Made by a program: the position numbers and the translations under genes
The notes under the pieces: generated by a model
Databases searched by the model: none
Told to the model about the DNA's origin: nothing
What the model saw: only the letters and a program-made list of their open reading frames with translations
Shown: piece after piece, positions 43,901 through 54,609 of the stretch
Layout: every line of letters begins with the position of its first letter
How positions within the stretch are numbered: the first letter of the stretch is position 1
Assembly: GCF_000208865.1 (NCBI RefSeq)
Contig: NC_018387.1
Span: 1,655,120-1,719,119, forward strand
DNA: 64,000 nt
Source: Neospora caninum Liverpool
Lineage: Eukaryota; Apicomplexa; Conoidasida; Eucoccidiorida; Sarcocystidae
Reading direction: 5' to 3'

Positions 43901-46597
43901 CCATTTTCGCAGTTTGACTGCACAGTTTTCGGTGCCGCGACCGTCGACTGTCCCTTTCTTCCGCATCGCTCCCCCTCGTACCCTGGCTCTCTCCAGTCCC
44001 ACACAGCAACGCTCTGGTAGGTTTGTCGCTTTCCAAAGCTGCCTCTTTCCTGGCTGCTTGCACTCGAGACCTGTGGATCTTGTGGAGACCGTGTCCCGTC
44101 TGAAGCGTCCAATTCACTCTGGCCGTTCCAGGTCGACTGTGTGCTTCTTCCCGTCCTCTCCGAGCTTTCGAGACTCGACCGATCGCTGCTCCTCGCTGTG
44201 CTTGCGTTCGCGTCCGTCGCAGTTCGCTCGTTCGCTCCGCCTTCTCTCCCGTCTGTTTTGCTACTCTTTGTGGTCTCTCCGTCCTCTCCCTGCTCGCCTT
44301 TCCCCGAGCCGTGAGTCGCGCCTTTACTTCCGGGGTTCGGCCCGTTGCCCGCCTCCACAATCAACTCGCGAGGAATCGCAGCAGACAGAGAGACGATAAA
44401 GCGACCGTCTGGAGTTATGTCGACAGCCTGGACACCTGGAAAGACAGAGCCGAGGGAGAAGGGCCGGAATGTCAACGAAGAGACGAGTGCATCTTCAGCT
44501 TCGCGCAGGCAGCGTCTTAGGCAAAGACACTCCGGGGAAAACAGAGCCCTGTCCTGAAACTCATCTTTTTTCGGGCGGACGCCGATGACCCGCTAACCAG
44601 AACCCGGAAAAACGGAGCGTCTCTGCATACCTGCCTCATCTGAGTGAAGTCCAATACCTATTCGTGGTGGGTTGCTGATGTACGTCCTTATCTGGGTAAG
44701 GACTTTCGCTCACTTATGTGGCCGTAACCTATATGTATCTATATATAGGGGATAGCTTACCTATATAAATATGTGCATGCACGCTGCTGCTGTAAGTTAG
44801 GGTGTGTACATGCATCTCTACACACACATGTGAAAATCGTGATGGCAATTTGTTACCTGACGAGTAGAGTGTCTAGGACTCGCTTCCTGTATATACGTGG
44901 GGGAAGTTGTCCTTGGACTATCAATTCTATTCGAATTTACCGGGCGTGGACAACTACACCTATGCGTATACATGACAATTCTACTGTCGCATACACAGCG
45001 GTATCACGTTTCGGCTGCTCCCGCGCATGCTGAGCCTCGAGTCATGCTTTTCGCTCGAGTTCACCAGGGCTTCTCTTTCGATGTTCTCGAAAAAGTCGGG
45101 AAAAGACCTTACCAGTCGGATGAGGCCGGAAGATCGTTTTGACTGGAGTCGCTGTTTCACTGTCCCAGACAACCAGGAGACTGTCCTGGCAGAAACCAAA
45201 GTACACTCGAAGCATTACTGTAGACTTCACGTTCTTGCCTGTATGAGTAGACGTACGTTTATGCATCGAAAGGGGTAACTGATAGTGGATTCAACTTTCC
45301 CTGATCGTTATCCGGGCGTGCTTACAAACCGAGACCCAAATCGACACACTATTTAAACGTGTATGTACATATTTCAATAACTATATATAAATCTACCTTC
45401 ACACAAATACATTTGCGTGTTTTTATCCACACATAACATGCGTGAGTGCAGATACGAAGGAACTCGCTGCGGACCTTCCGCCTCCAACTGCTTCCCGTGC
45501 TCCAGGACGTCGCGCATATTGAAGTTGCTCTAGAAAATGAGGAATGACTTGTGTGGTAGCGCCTCCCGTTTGCTTGAGATCCTCGCCGTATTTCTCTTTG
45601 AGCAGATGTTCGTTCAGTCGAGCTTCCGTCTTTCCTCAGGTCGCTTCGTCCAGTGTTGCTCTCGAACTTCAACGTGGGAACGCCTAGAGCCATGCGACGC
45701 AGCCTAACTGGACTTCCACGTACCTTTCCTCTGTCCGCTGTGACAATCCGTTTTTTGTCACTCGAAACGACTACGCCGGTGATGGCGTTCACATGGCCTT
45801 GAAGGAGAGTCTGAGAATTCTTGCCTTCGTCGTCATGAGTGAAAATCACACCTGTCGTACCCGAAACGAAGAAAATTGGTTTTCGCTCCGATCCGGCTTC
45901 GCCGAGACTCTGTACGCCCCCGACAAGGTCTTTATCGAAGCCGTAACTCCAGACGAGAGACTAAGGGCTCCGCACACGCATACGACAGGCAGACAGCAAA
46001 ATATTGCAACAGTGTTGCGCTTTTACCAAGGCGAAGAGGGAACACGGGAGTCCTTTTTTCAGACCGTACAAACCGATGACGCGGAGGCGCCAAAAAGCAG
46101 AACTGCGTCATGTTCTGCAAACGACGTAGTCCAGATAACAAAGCAAGTGCGTCTTCGACTCGTTGACTGATGAGGGTAATCGATCGCTTCATTTGACCCA
46201 CTAGAGTCGAGGACTCTTCTCATTTCCCCGCCTTTCACTCTCTCGGTTTACAGACGTCGCCGTTTTTTGAGCTCTTCCTTTATCCCATTTGAGTTTTGCT
46301 CTTCCTCCCGGTGCGTCTGTTTTCTCTCTTCCTCCTAGATGGCCCACCGGGTTAAACTCGCTCGTTCTTGAACGTGTTCTCTGTGCGTGCGCGGGCAGGG
46401 GTGCGTCAAGCAAATCTTATTTCTATTCTGTGGAAAACGCGTGTGCAGTGGCGAGGAAAACGCGGCCTTACCAGGGCCATGTTCGAACCCGTGCGAGTCT
46501 CCTCTGGGTCGGAGGAACACCGCGGAACCTCCAACGTTGAGGAGGCGCCGTGAATTTGCTCCACCTCCGGAACTGGCGCCGCCGAAGACGGACTCAT
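31157..46597 (-). CDS. CFAP251: CFAP251/WDR66, axonemal WD40 and EF-hand-like protein
   Basis: Exons (- strand): 46597-46472, 45960-45724, 45185-45113, 44435-43871, 43560-43515, 42915-42717, 42319-42268, 41586-41470, 41334-41283, 40808-40766, 40284-40038, 39349-39258, 38856-38783, 38246-37923, 37209-37142, 36790-36738, 36258-36082, 35768-35716, 35502-35419, 34882-34743, 34399-34337, 33589-33414, 33016-32967, 32431-32021, 31567-31523, 31294-31157. Every phase agrees, giving 1234 residues against about 1149 in human. The order follows human WDR66: WSYGFDKD, LLQGHVNAITG, LVVWDSETATPVKTIF, TVDGDVVLWD, YLKLWNYHTHRL, PRLFSVGEDRRLVEYDV, then the C-terminal GEFYRSMKDYFYYCQIRSEG EF-hand-like region. 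The family belongs to the calmodulin- and spoke-associated complex linking radial spokes and dynein regulators. In coccidia only male gametes have flagella, so expression there is inferred. Coccidian-specific inserts occur in exon 4 (about residues 165-285) and exon 14. The start of exon 17 is the least certain junction. Confidence 0.95.
31452..31472. repeat. (TA)n microsatellite in intron
   Basis: A TA run lies in the last intron of CFAP251, close to the penultimate exon. Confidence 0.85.
35769..36081 (-). other. GC-AG intron in CFAP251
   Basis: Exon 17 ends TTCACAG followed by GCAAGC (GC at 36081-36080). The next exon begins after CTACAG at 35769. Phase 1 on both sides joins VEYDVQNSTEFT to VIEQQAVPKGCLAI, which is where the animal protein continues. 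No GT donor nearby keeps this phase. Confidence 0.8.
40879..40911. repeat. Compound (TA)n(GA)n microsatellite in intron
   Basis: A TA run passes directly into a GA run in the intron between CFAP251 exons 9 and 10. Confidence 0.85.
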
Positions 46598-47224
46598 GTT
46601 GGAAGAAGCAGAGACGCAGAGACAAAGAAAGGTGGAGAGAGGGAGAGGAGTAAAGGGATCGGTTTTCACGGAGGCAGCCCGAGGGATTCCAGGGAGACGC
46701 AGCTTGGCTATTGCGGGCCTCCGAGGCCGCAGGTGACCAGGAGAGGATGGAGCCGCCGGTTTCTTTTGTTCTTGACGAAGGCAAAGCACCGGTCTTCTTC
46801 ACTTCGAATTGTCCGCACGTCTATGAAGAGCGGCTGCGCAAAAGATGAATAAACTGGTACTTTAAACCTGCGGATAGTTGCCGCGTGGTATCTCGCCATC
46901 AGCGAGAACGGAGTGCTATCCTTGTGTCCGGTGCCGTTCGCTAAACAAAAGGTTGTTTTCTTGTGCTCGTGGGTGACGGATGGCAGGATGCCCCGTCACA
47001 TAGAACAACACTGAGTAGGTTGACCTATAGGGAGATAAGGAGAGACGGAGTGTTAGTCGTATTGAGGTGAGAGCCAGGTCCAGTTTTTCAAAATGCCTGT
47101 TCCAGAATCTGTCCCGCAGTGAAGCAGCGTATGTGCTTTGATTCCCGTGTGGTAAACGAGCCCCATGCCGTCCTCCCCTGCTGTCGGCGAGAACAAAAGT
47201 ATTTTATTCGTATTGCAGGTCAAT

Positions 47225-47375
47225 CTTGCCGCAAGCGAGGGTTGCGCAAACCCCGTTCCTGAGGAGCCAAGGCTCCGAAAAACGGAAAAAGCAGACCCAT
47301 GGCGAGCGCCAAAAAAGCGGCTGTCGAAGATACCCGAGCCCGGGTTTTGGACCAACAAGCGGGGTCCCCGCTTGT
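47225..47375. repeat. Cluster of short perfect inverted repeats (hairpins)
   Basis: Within 151 bases I see six inverted repeats in a row. They are CTTGC/GCAAG (47225-47235); GGGTT/AACCC (47239-47253); CCGTT/AACGG (47253-47285) enclosing GGAGCC/GGCTCC (47263-47276); GGCG/CGCC (47311-47320); ACCCG/CGGGT (47332-47345); and ACAAGCGGGG/CCCCGCTTGT with one central base (47355-47375). The block is GC-rich relative to its flanks. It could be a structured RNA or a remnant of a foldback element. It resembles no tRNA or snRNA that I recognise. Confidence 0.65.
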
Positions 47376-50011
47376 AGAAACATGTGCTTATTTGGATTGG
47401 TAAATAGACTTGGAGGAGACGTGCACGCCTGTGAAGACACGGCGTATTCAAGTTCTCTTCCGAATCCTTTCCTGGACGGGTACTGCCGGAGGGCAAACGG
47501 TCACCCTAGACTTAAAACATCCCCAGGGGAACCAAGAAGCTATTCAAAAGCATACAAGGCCAGCTTGTACATTCGTAAATATCTTCCTCTTGTGGCCGAT
47601 GTATCGTCCCTGACGGTTTTCGCGAACGCGCCTCTGTGCCACGCGTTTTCGGCGATCTAATGGAGGGAACCGGAGGGCTCAAGCGCCAATTCTTTTTGGT
47701 ACGGCACAAGGCACATACTAGTGGGAAAAAGAACATTTTCCTGTTAATCTATGAGCGAGTACACCCTGCCAGTCTGCCCCCGGTAGGCAGGGGGTAGAGG
47801 GGAGTTCACGAGAGAAAGGGAAGCCTATCTTGCTCTTTGAAAAACAAGGAAGCCTACAGAGACTCGAACGATGCCATTGCCTTCCTAATAGATCTTCCTG
47901 GCAAGAAAACGGCGGTTTGTTCTCGATTTCCTTATCCAGCATGCATGCACTCGCGGTTCCTTAAATTTTTTGTCATCCTGGAGAATGCGCCCCGCATCAG
48001 TGTTACGCGGCATTGTGTGCGCCACCCCCAAAACAAGATTGTTTCGGAGTACGCACACCTGACTACGAATATTAGTGTGATAAGCAAGTGCTTGATCAAC
48101 GTGTCACTTGTAAATATATGTATGCTTCCAGATACGTGCGTTGGCCAATATAGTGGTGAGCGTATCGTTTAGACCCTACAAACACCAGATATTGATTTCT
48201 TCAATGCCTGCTGGTCTTTCCCCCAGTGACCGTCGTACCGCTTGGTTCCTCAGCAGCAGATCCAGAAAAGTGAAAACTTGTAGCAGACAACCGCCAGAGA
48301 AACAACGTGAACGGCAGAAAAAGTGCGTTCAGAGAGGCAAAACGGAGTAGGCGCGGTACATGTGTTCGTGCGTGAAATCGCATTCCGCCTCACTTCACGG
48401 AAAAAGAATCACTGCAACTCAACATGCTTGGTGAAGAGCGTTCCGTCGACTAGCAGCCGAATCGCACAATACCTGCACAGGACGTTGACAGTTGCCCGGA
48501 GCATCCCTGAAATTGCTCTGTTTTTGTTCGCCCGCGATGTTAACTTCAGGTGTCTCATGGGTGCTGTCTGCTTCTCACTACGCCATACGGTTCTCCGTCA
48601 CTGTTTCTTTGTTTCTACTACGTTCAGCGCACGGCCTGTATCGCGTTTCCCCACAGAAATGCGTCCATTGAGCTCTCCGTTAGGTTTGGGGCAACATGCA
48701 GCAGCACACATGACTGCCTTCCCGCGAGAGCGGCATGGCTGGAGGAACTTATGGAGTCAGCAGTCAAGGGACTTCCTTGGCCTTTCCTTCAGGCTTCCTC
48801 ACGTGCAGTCAAAGCGGTTACACCAGGAGAGCGTATTAACAGACGCAAAGAAAGGTGAATCGGCTGGTAGAATTGCGTACAGACAAGGAAATACACGTGC
48901 GAAGAGTTGCATCAGTCATCGGTGAATGGCCAAGCCTTGTTTGCTAGCGCGGGGGTTGGTTTCGTCTCACGAGATACGTGGCTCCACCTCTCATTTCCCA
49001 ATTGTGACACAGTCCAGATAAAAAGCTTGCTGGCACTCCCGCTGTACTCGCACATTCAGTCCACTGGTCGTGGCTGCATGGAGCAATAGGTCACACGCGT
49101 TATCTGCGGAGGCGGTTGCCGAATCTTCGCAAGGCTACATACAGCCTAGAAACTGCATGGAACTGCACTGCAGTGCTCGTGAAACCAAGCGAAAATTCCG
49201 CAGGATCGAAAACACTCTATGAGATGAGAAATTTGTGTCCAACTCTTCACCCGTGAACTGGAACGCTCCAGCGCCTTCGGACCGCTGCATTGCAAAAGTA
49301 CAACGGACGACCCCAGCGCATTCCCCTGCTGTCACGCGCCAGTGCCCTACTCCTCGTGGTTCGATTTCATGGCTGGTTCGATGCAACTAGCGAGCACTCC
49401 CGAAGATGGGTTGTGGTTGGTTCCGGGTACGGGAGACGCGGCTCAGGCACATCTGCTTCGCCCGAAAAGATTTTCTCCCCTGTTTATGCATTGTTATTTC
49501 TCCCAAAAACTGAGGTATTTGGGACATCCGAAAGAAGCCTCGCTGGCCGGGGAAGTCTGAATCTCGACAGGTTCGTTAGCACGTGAAGGCGGGGGAGGGG
49601 GGCGGTTCGCGCCGCACAGTCCGAATCGAGAGACTTACCTCTCCCCTCTTGACATGCAACTGAGTACTTTGCGCTTCTCTCCGAGGAGCCGAACGTTGGC
49701 TTATTTTTCGTCTTGTCCGAAGTGAAAACTCGGGAAAGGGAGTGAGAGCCGTTTAGATGTGCATACAGCTGCTCTCCCGCCACTTGCGACACGCGTATCT
49801 CGGCTTTCCCGCGGCTGAATGCGCCGGGTTTTCTCCCGTTTAGACTCAGTACACGTCTACCGTGAATCTGAGGTGTTTCCTCCTCTCGTTGCATTCATTT
49901 CACTCGGGTACCCTTTTCACGTTGTCTGATTCCCCTGTCCTCGAAGACTTGTAAGAAGAATTGGAGCCGCGCGCGTCCACGCCTCCGCGGATTCCAAGCG
50001 GCCGGGCATCG

Positions 50012-50152
50012 CCCGTCGATGTTCATGGCCTGCTCTCGATTTGCATGGTGTCATTTCGCCCGTCGATGTTCATGGCCTGCTCTCGATTTGCATGGTGTCA
50101 TTTCGCCCGTCGATGTTCATGGCCTGCTCTCGATTTGCATGGTGTCATTTCC
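50012..50152 (+). repeat. Three tandem copies of a 47-bp unit
   Basis: Copies begin at 50012, 50059 and 50106 with CCCGTCGATGTTCATGGCCT and are identical apart from the extreme 3' end of the third. There are no spacers between units. The array lies about 400 bases upstream of the membrane-protein start codon, possibly in its promoter or 5' untranslated region. Confidence 0.93.
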
Positions 50153-50565
50153 CCCGGCCGCTCTTTCGAAGTGGATTGTCCTTTCAGACGTTCCTGATGG
50201 AATTTTTTTGCGGATCTAGGCGCTCCGCCACTATTGCCACGCTGTCTTGGTTCGTTTAACCGAGGAGGACACCGGAGTGAATCAAACTCTCGTTTTTCGT
50301 GTAAAAGTTAGACCAATCTTCTCCCAGTTGGAGAGGCTTCTACTGGCATCTCTCTGTCCCGTTCGTGGGTACTCGTGTGTATCTCCGCTAGTCTGAGGGG
50401 TTCCCCTTTTCGGCATCCTCAAGGTTCTGTCTGCCCGTCGCGTCCCCGCGAGTTTACCTCCTGAGAACGCAGGACAGTAGAAACATACACCTACTGCCGA
50501 GACAGAGAAACGCATTTTCCTGTTTTTGCTCTCGCACATCTCCTTGTGTCTCGTCATCTTCCACC

Positions 50566-53500
50566 ATGCGGGACGCGTCACACTCCGATAAGAACTCGGG
50601 CCGCGGGCGCCACGAGAGTCTCTCCCATGCCAAGAAGGCGGCAAGGCTGCGGGGCTCTTCTCTGTCGTCCTCTCGTTCTGAGGAAGAAGAAAGGGAAGAG
50701 GCAAAGCCTGGTGCTCTGGATCGACGAAATGACAGGGCGGAGCGCTCATCGGCAGCAGACTCGCCGGCGGACGAGATGAGAGATGGACTGCCAGCTTCGT
50801 CTGCTCGAGTCGCAACAATGAGACTTCCCTCTTCTAGAGATGCCAGGGACCGGCTCTTCAGCGCCTTCCTCGAGGAAGATGACGACGATGAAGATGCTGA
50901 GGTCATTATTGAACGCAATGGCCGTATTAGAGGTGAGTTACCACCCGACAACCCGAACACAAAGGCGAGAATTCGAGACTTCGGTCCGTGAGAGGCCTCC
51001 CTGAGTGTCTCGGTGGTTGTGGTTGTTTCATATACATCGGGAAGAACGAAAAAGGATGGCGACAACCTTCAGGTTGCCGAAGCAAGATGGCCTCTGAAGA
51101 TAGAAATCGGGAAACCGCGTGAAGCGAAGGTTCCCACGCATCTCGCTAATTAGCCAAAGGAGAGGGATTTCGCGGTCTCTTTGAAACGCGCCGAAGCGGG
51201 AAAGGAAGAGACAATTGAACAGAGAAACGAGAACAAGAAAATCGGGAGTTCCTGGGTTTCTCATGCGCCAATTATACAGTGACCCGGGGTCACCTGGACA
51301 ACTCGGGTTTCGCGGCCTCTCTGCCGTAGTCCCTGAAATAGTGGACCTGCGGGTTTTTTGACCAGCGTGCTGATATGTGTATACATCAACGCCTGTGTTC
51401 GAATATAAGCACGCCGATACCAGTCCCCGCGAGACGCCCCGACACACGCCGTAGGTGGCCAGATAGATCTTGTCACTCACATGCATACATAGGGGTCTAT
51501 ACAAAATATTAGCCAAGCCTCGTGCACCATTAAATACCATTCGCATGCATATATGCACACCCCGCTGCCTATTCGCCCATAATGTATGTATATATGAGGC
51601 TGTCAGTTTACCGAAAATGGTGAACGGCACAAGTCGTGTGTGTGAGGACAGAGGCACCGTTGCTTCCCTAGTCTGCGGGATGGCATGTGTGCACGCGACA
51701 GAAGCGTTTCTGTAGACCCAAGTCTCGCAGCCTGTGGGGTACTCGATCCCATTGTTGCCCCAGAGTGGCGATATGACTTCTGGTAACCTCGATCTCTTAT
51801 ATCTTCTTGGCTGCATGGGACACATACAGTGGGCAGGTTGGCTCCCGCATATCTGAATTGCGAGATCCCAAACCGTTTCTCTGAAGGTTTCTCCATCCAC
51901 CCTTCTGGGTTGTTCCCTCGCAGTAGGACATGGCCTGTTTTTGTTATCCTGTGGAGCCTTTTCGTCCGACTCTGCTGTGCACTCGTGAAAACTGTGAAGT
52001 GTGATGCTTTGCCGTAGTGCAATTTCCCTCGTGTTTTACCTGAGTGGTATTGTGTAGCCTACGATGAGCTTTTGTTGTGTGAAAGTTGTGGTCACCGCAG
52101 CACGGAAGAGGCAGCTAGATACACAGTCCATGATTGCTATCTACAGGGTCATCAGGACGTGCCGCGTTCGTGTCTTGGGTACGTTGTCCCCGCAGTGCAC
52201 CCTCATGGCCACTACGACGGGGATGATTTCGCACGACATCGCAACCGCTACCCTCTGACGTCTTACCTGATCTCTGACGAGGAGCGGCTTCGAGACGAAC
52301 GGGCGGAGTTAGCTGAGCTGGAGCTTCTGAGGGAGATACGGCGCGAGCGGCGGGATAGAGATATCCACAGGCACCGAACAGAGACGGAGAATGCGATCCA
52401 GGACGCCATCCAACGCATTTTGTTCGAAGAGGAGGCGCATCACCCTCTTCACATGTATCGCAGTAACAGACCTTTTGCAGGTAAGGCGACGGTCACTGGG
52501 ACGAGACGCGCGAAAAATAGCGTCAGCAAAAAATGTTGGGGAGTCTCATTCGAAGAGAAGAAGTGACCGACGGTGCATTCGCGATTCTGAATTCGGATTC
52601 GAGTTTGGTGCTCACCCGAATGAGAGGACATGCTTTTCAGCGTTGCGTTATTTGTGTCTCAGGCCTGCAACTGACGCAAGATGCAGACGACGGTACCTAC
52701 TCAAGCTCGTCAGGAGCCTCCGTAATGTCGTCGCCAGTCGGGTACGCGTCGCACACGCAGGCGCCGAACGCATTTTCTTTCTCGCAGCATGACGCCCGTT
52801 GTTGAGCACGCACGTGCAGTGTAGAGGGCCTGCGGAGAAACGGTACCGACAGGGGGTTTGTCATCCCGCGTAGAGCGATGCTGCTCTATGAGTGCGGCTG
52901 AACAGAATAATTCAAGCAAATCGGTATCAGCGTGCATGCGCCTAGTCGTCGCGCATACTGAAGGGCAAATATATCCAGTCTGTGGTTCGTTCACCGTGTG
53001 GAGACTCGAGTGGGAAATGGGGGCGCTTTCCAAGAACCCAAGTGTGGCAGAAGTGGTGGTTCTACCTGTGAAACTCTCTTCAGGCTGATGGTTGGCTTCA
53101 CGTTGGGGTTCGTTGGAATTCTGCTGATATCATCTCTCTGCTGCGTCATCCGTGCTGTCTACGTCAAAAAGAAGGTAAGGGCGGAAACGCCTCTGCTTGC
53201 CCATGCGCATCGACGCCTGTATATACGAAATAGTCCCTTCGCATCTGGTTTCTCCTACCCGCTGTTGAAAAGAGTGGAAAGGTTCCAGAGACGCATGCTG
53301 TCAGTGCGGCAGGCTCTGGACTCACCCGGACCACGCGCCGTTCCGCCACAGGAGTCTGACCACGCTCCGCGGTCGATGGATTCTCTTTTCCTCCGTGAAT
53401 CGCATTGAACCGAATCTTCGGCACCTCGGAATGTCAGTTCGCCAGTGTGCGGTAAACGTAGTGAATGAGCATTTGTCCCCTTTCCCCCTCCCCCCTGTCC

Positions 53501-54609
53501 CCACACAAGCGTACTGTTTGGTAACGGGAGGTGTCCAGCTGGCGCGGACTTTCTCTATGGGAAGGTACATATAGAGCTGCATGCGGGCGCGTACACATCG
53601 TGTGTCTTGGCGACCTATCCTGCGAAATCGGAGAGGTTCACTGTACGTATTGAAGGGTTCATCTGCAGGCGATGTTTCCAAGGTCTGTTTCGGTGGAGTG
53701 CGTGCGTCTTGATTCTCAGAAGGAAGCCATGAAAAAGCTTCTTCGAGAAAAACTCGGGCCGGAGGCAGGCTTCGACAACGAGGCTTCGCCCGCCGGAGCC
53801 GAGCCCATCGATGTTCTGGCGGCGGAACCCGTCCCGGGCGCTGAGGATGGCTGGGTAGACTTTCGCGTCGAGCAGCAGACTGCGCCGGCCGAGGCCGCAA
53901 TGGTGAGGGCGCGCATGCGCTGGTGCAGCGAGACTGACGCAAAGTTTGACGACTTCGGATCCGCACTTTTACTTACCTTCTCGACGTATAACGGGGGATG
54001 TCTGCCAGTCAAAAAGAGACATTTAAAGCGAGCTTGAGTGGCCGATAGAAAGGAAGAAACGGAGCGCACAGCACAGGCTCGTCTTTTGCCTTGGGTGGTG
54101 CGGGCAGCCAGCAACACGCGAATCGATCAACGAATTGGCAGCGTCCGGTCTCCCACAGACAGAATTTGCAGAGTACGACGCATAACATTTGCCCTTGGTT
54201 TTTTTTGCTGTCGCTGTCTAACCCTGTGTTCGCCTGCACTTACGGATCTACTTGTACATTGGCCTACACGTGGTGTCTAGACGAATTTTGTAACCCGGCT
54301 TCGTGGATGCCGTGAATATGTCTTCAGATGGACGTCGCTCGGTTGGACACGCTGCAGCGGTCGGGCTCAGAGGTAGTGGACGGAGCCCCGGAGCGGTCGG
54401 GCTCAGAGGTAGTGGACGGAGCCCCGGAGCGGTCGCCGTCGCTCCCAGATGAGCAGCGCGCATCCAAGAAGACCCCAAAGAAGAAGAAGAACTCGGAAGA
54501 AGAAGCCGCCGTGGTGCCGACGGTGAACGAGAAGAAGGAGGACAAGCCTAAGAAGAAGAAAAAGAAAGACGAGTTCAAGAAGGCGTTGTCAGCTAAGCAT
54601 CACGGTTGA
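50566..54609 (+). CDS. Single-pass membrane protein with Cys/His motif, 491 aa
   Basis: Six exons: 50566-50932, 52058-52480, 52663-52741, 53084-53174, 53669-53902, 54328-54609. All GT-AG junctions are phase-matched (1,1,2,0,0), giving 492 codons. The ATG sits in CCACCATG. Exon 1 is Ser/Arg/Glu-rich with an acidic EEDDDDEDAE run. Exon 2 opens with a possible zinc-binding set C130-x2-C133-x-H135-x11-H147-x-C149, then an Arg/Glu-rich helix. Exon 4 encodes one hydrophobic segment (about residues 291-310, LMVGFTLGFVGILLISSL) followed by VYVKKK, a typical membrane stop. The C-terminus carries a duplicated 12-residue unit and a lysine-rich tail. There is no N-terminal signal peptide. I do not recognise the family. 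A Cys/His domain plus a membrane anchor recalls some ER ubiquitin-ligase components, but this is only a resemblance. Failure to splice intron 3 would end translation before the membrane segment. Confidence 0.82.
54357..54428 (+). repeat. Tandem duplication of a 36-bp coding unit
   Basis: Two identical 36-base copies (54357-54392 and 54393-54428) lie in the last exon of the membrane-protein gene and encode RSGSEVVDGAPE twice. A partial third copy begins immediately after (RS). The length preserves the frame, so it adds 12 residues per copy. Confidence 0.93.

Larger units (their letters stand above)
46598..50565. other. Divergent intergenic region, 4 kb
   Basis: CFAP251 starts leftward at 46597 and the membrane-protein gene starts rightward at 50566, so both promoters should be here. 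The region also holds a hairpin cluster (47225-47375) and a 47-bp triplicate repeat (50012-50152). No coding exon with compatible splice sites or family resemblance was found, though open frames of 60-200 codons exist on both strands. An unrecognised short gene around 48300-49900 cannot be excluded. Confidence 0.5.

Noticed and set aside
45793..46170. 125-codon + strand open frame opposite CFAP251 exon 2
   Set aside because: It is the shadow of a conserved WD40 exon on the other strand. The - strand product has clear homology and the + strand product has none.
50012..50152. CRISPR-like array
   Set aside because: The three 47-bp units are directly contiguous with no spacers, and the genome is eukaryotic. 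It is a simple tandem repeat.
49961..50259. Open frames with repeated HGLLSICMVSF and CSRFAWCHFA
   Set aside because: Their repetitiveness is only the 47-bp tandem repeat translated in different frames, with no independent evidence of coding.
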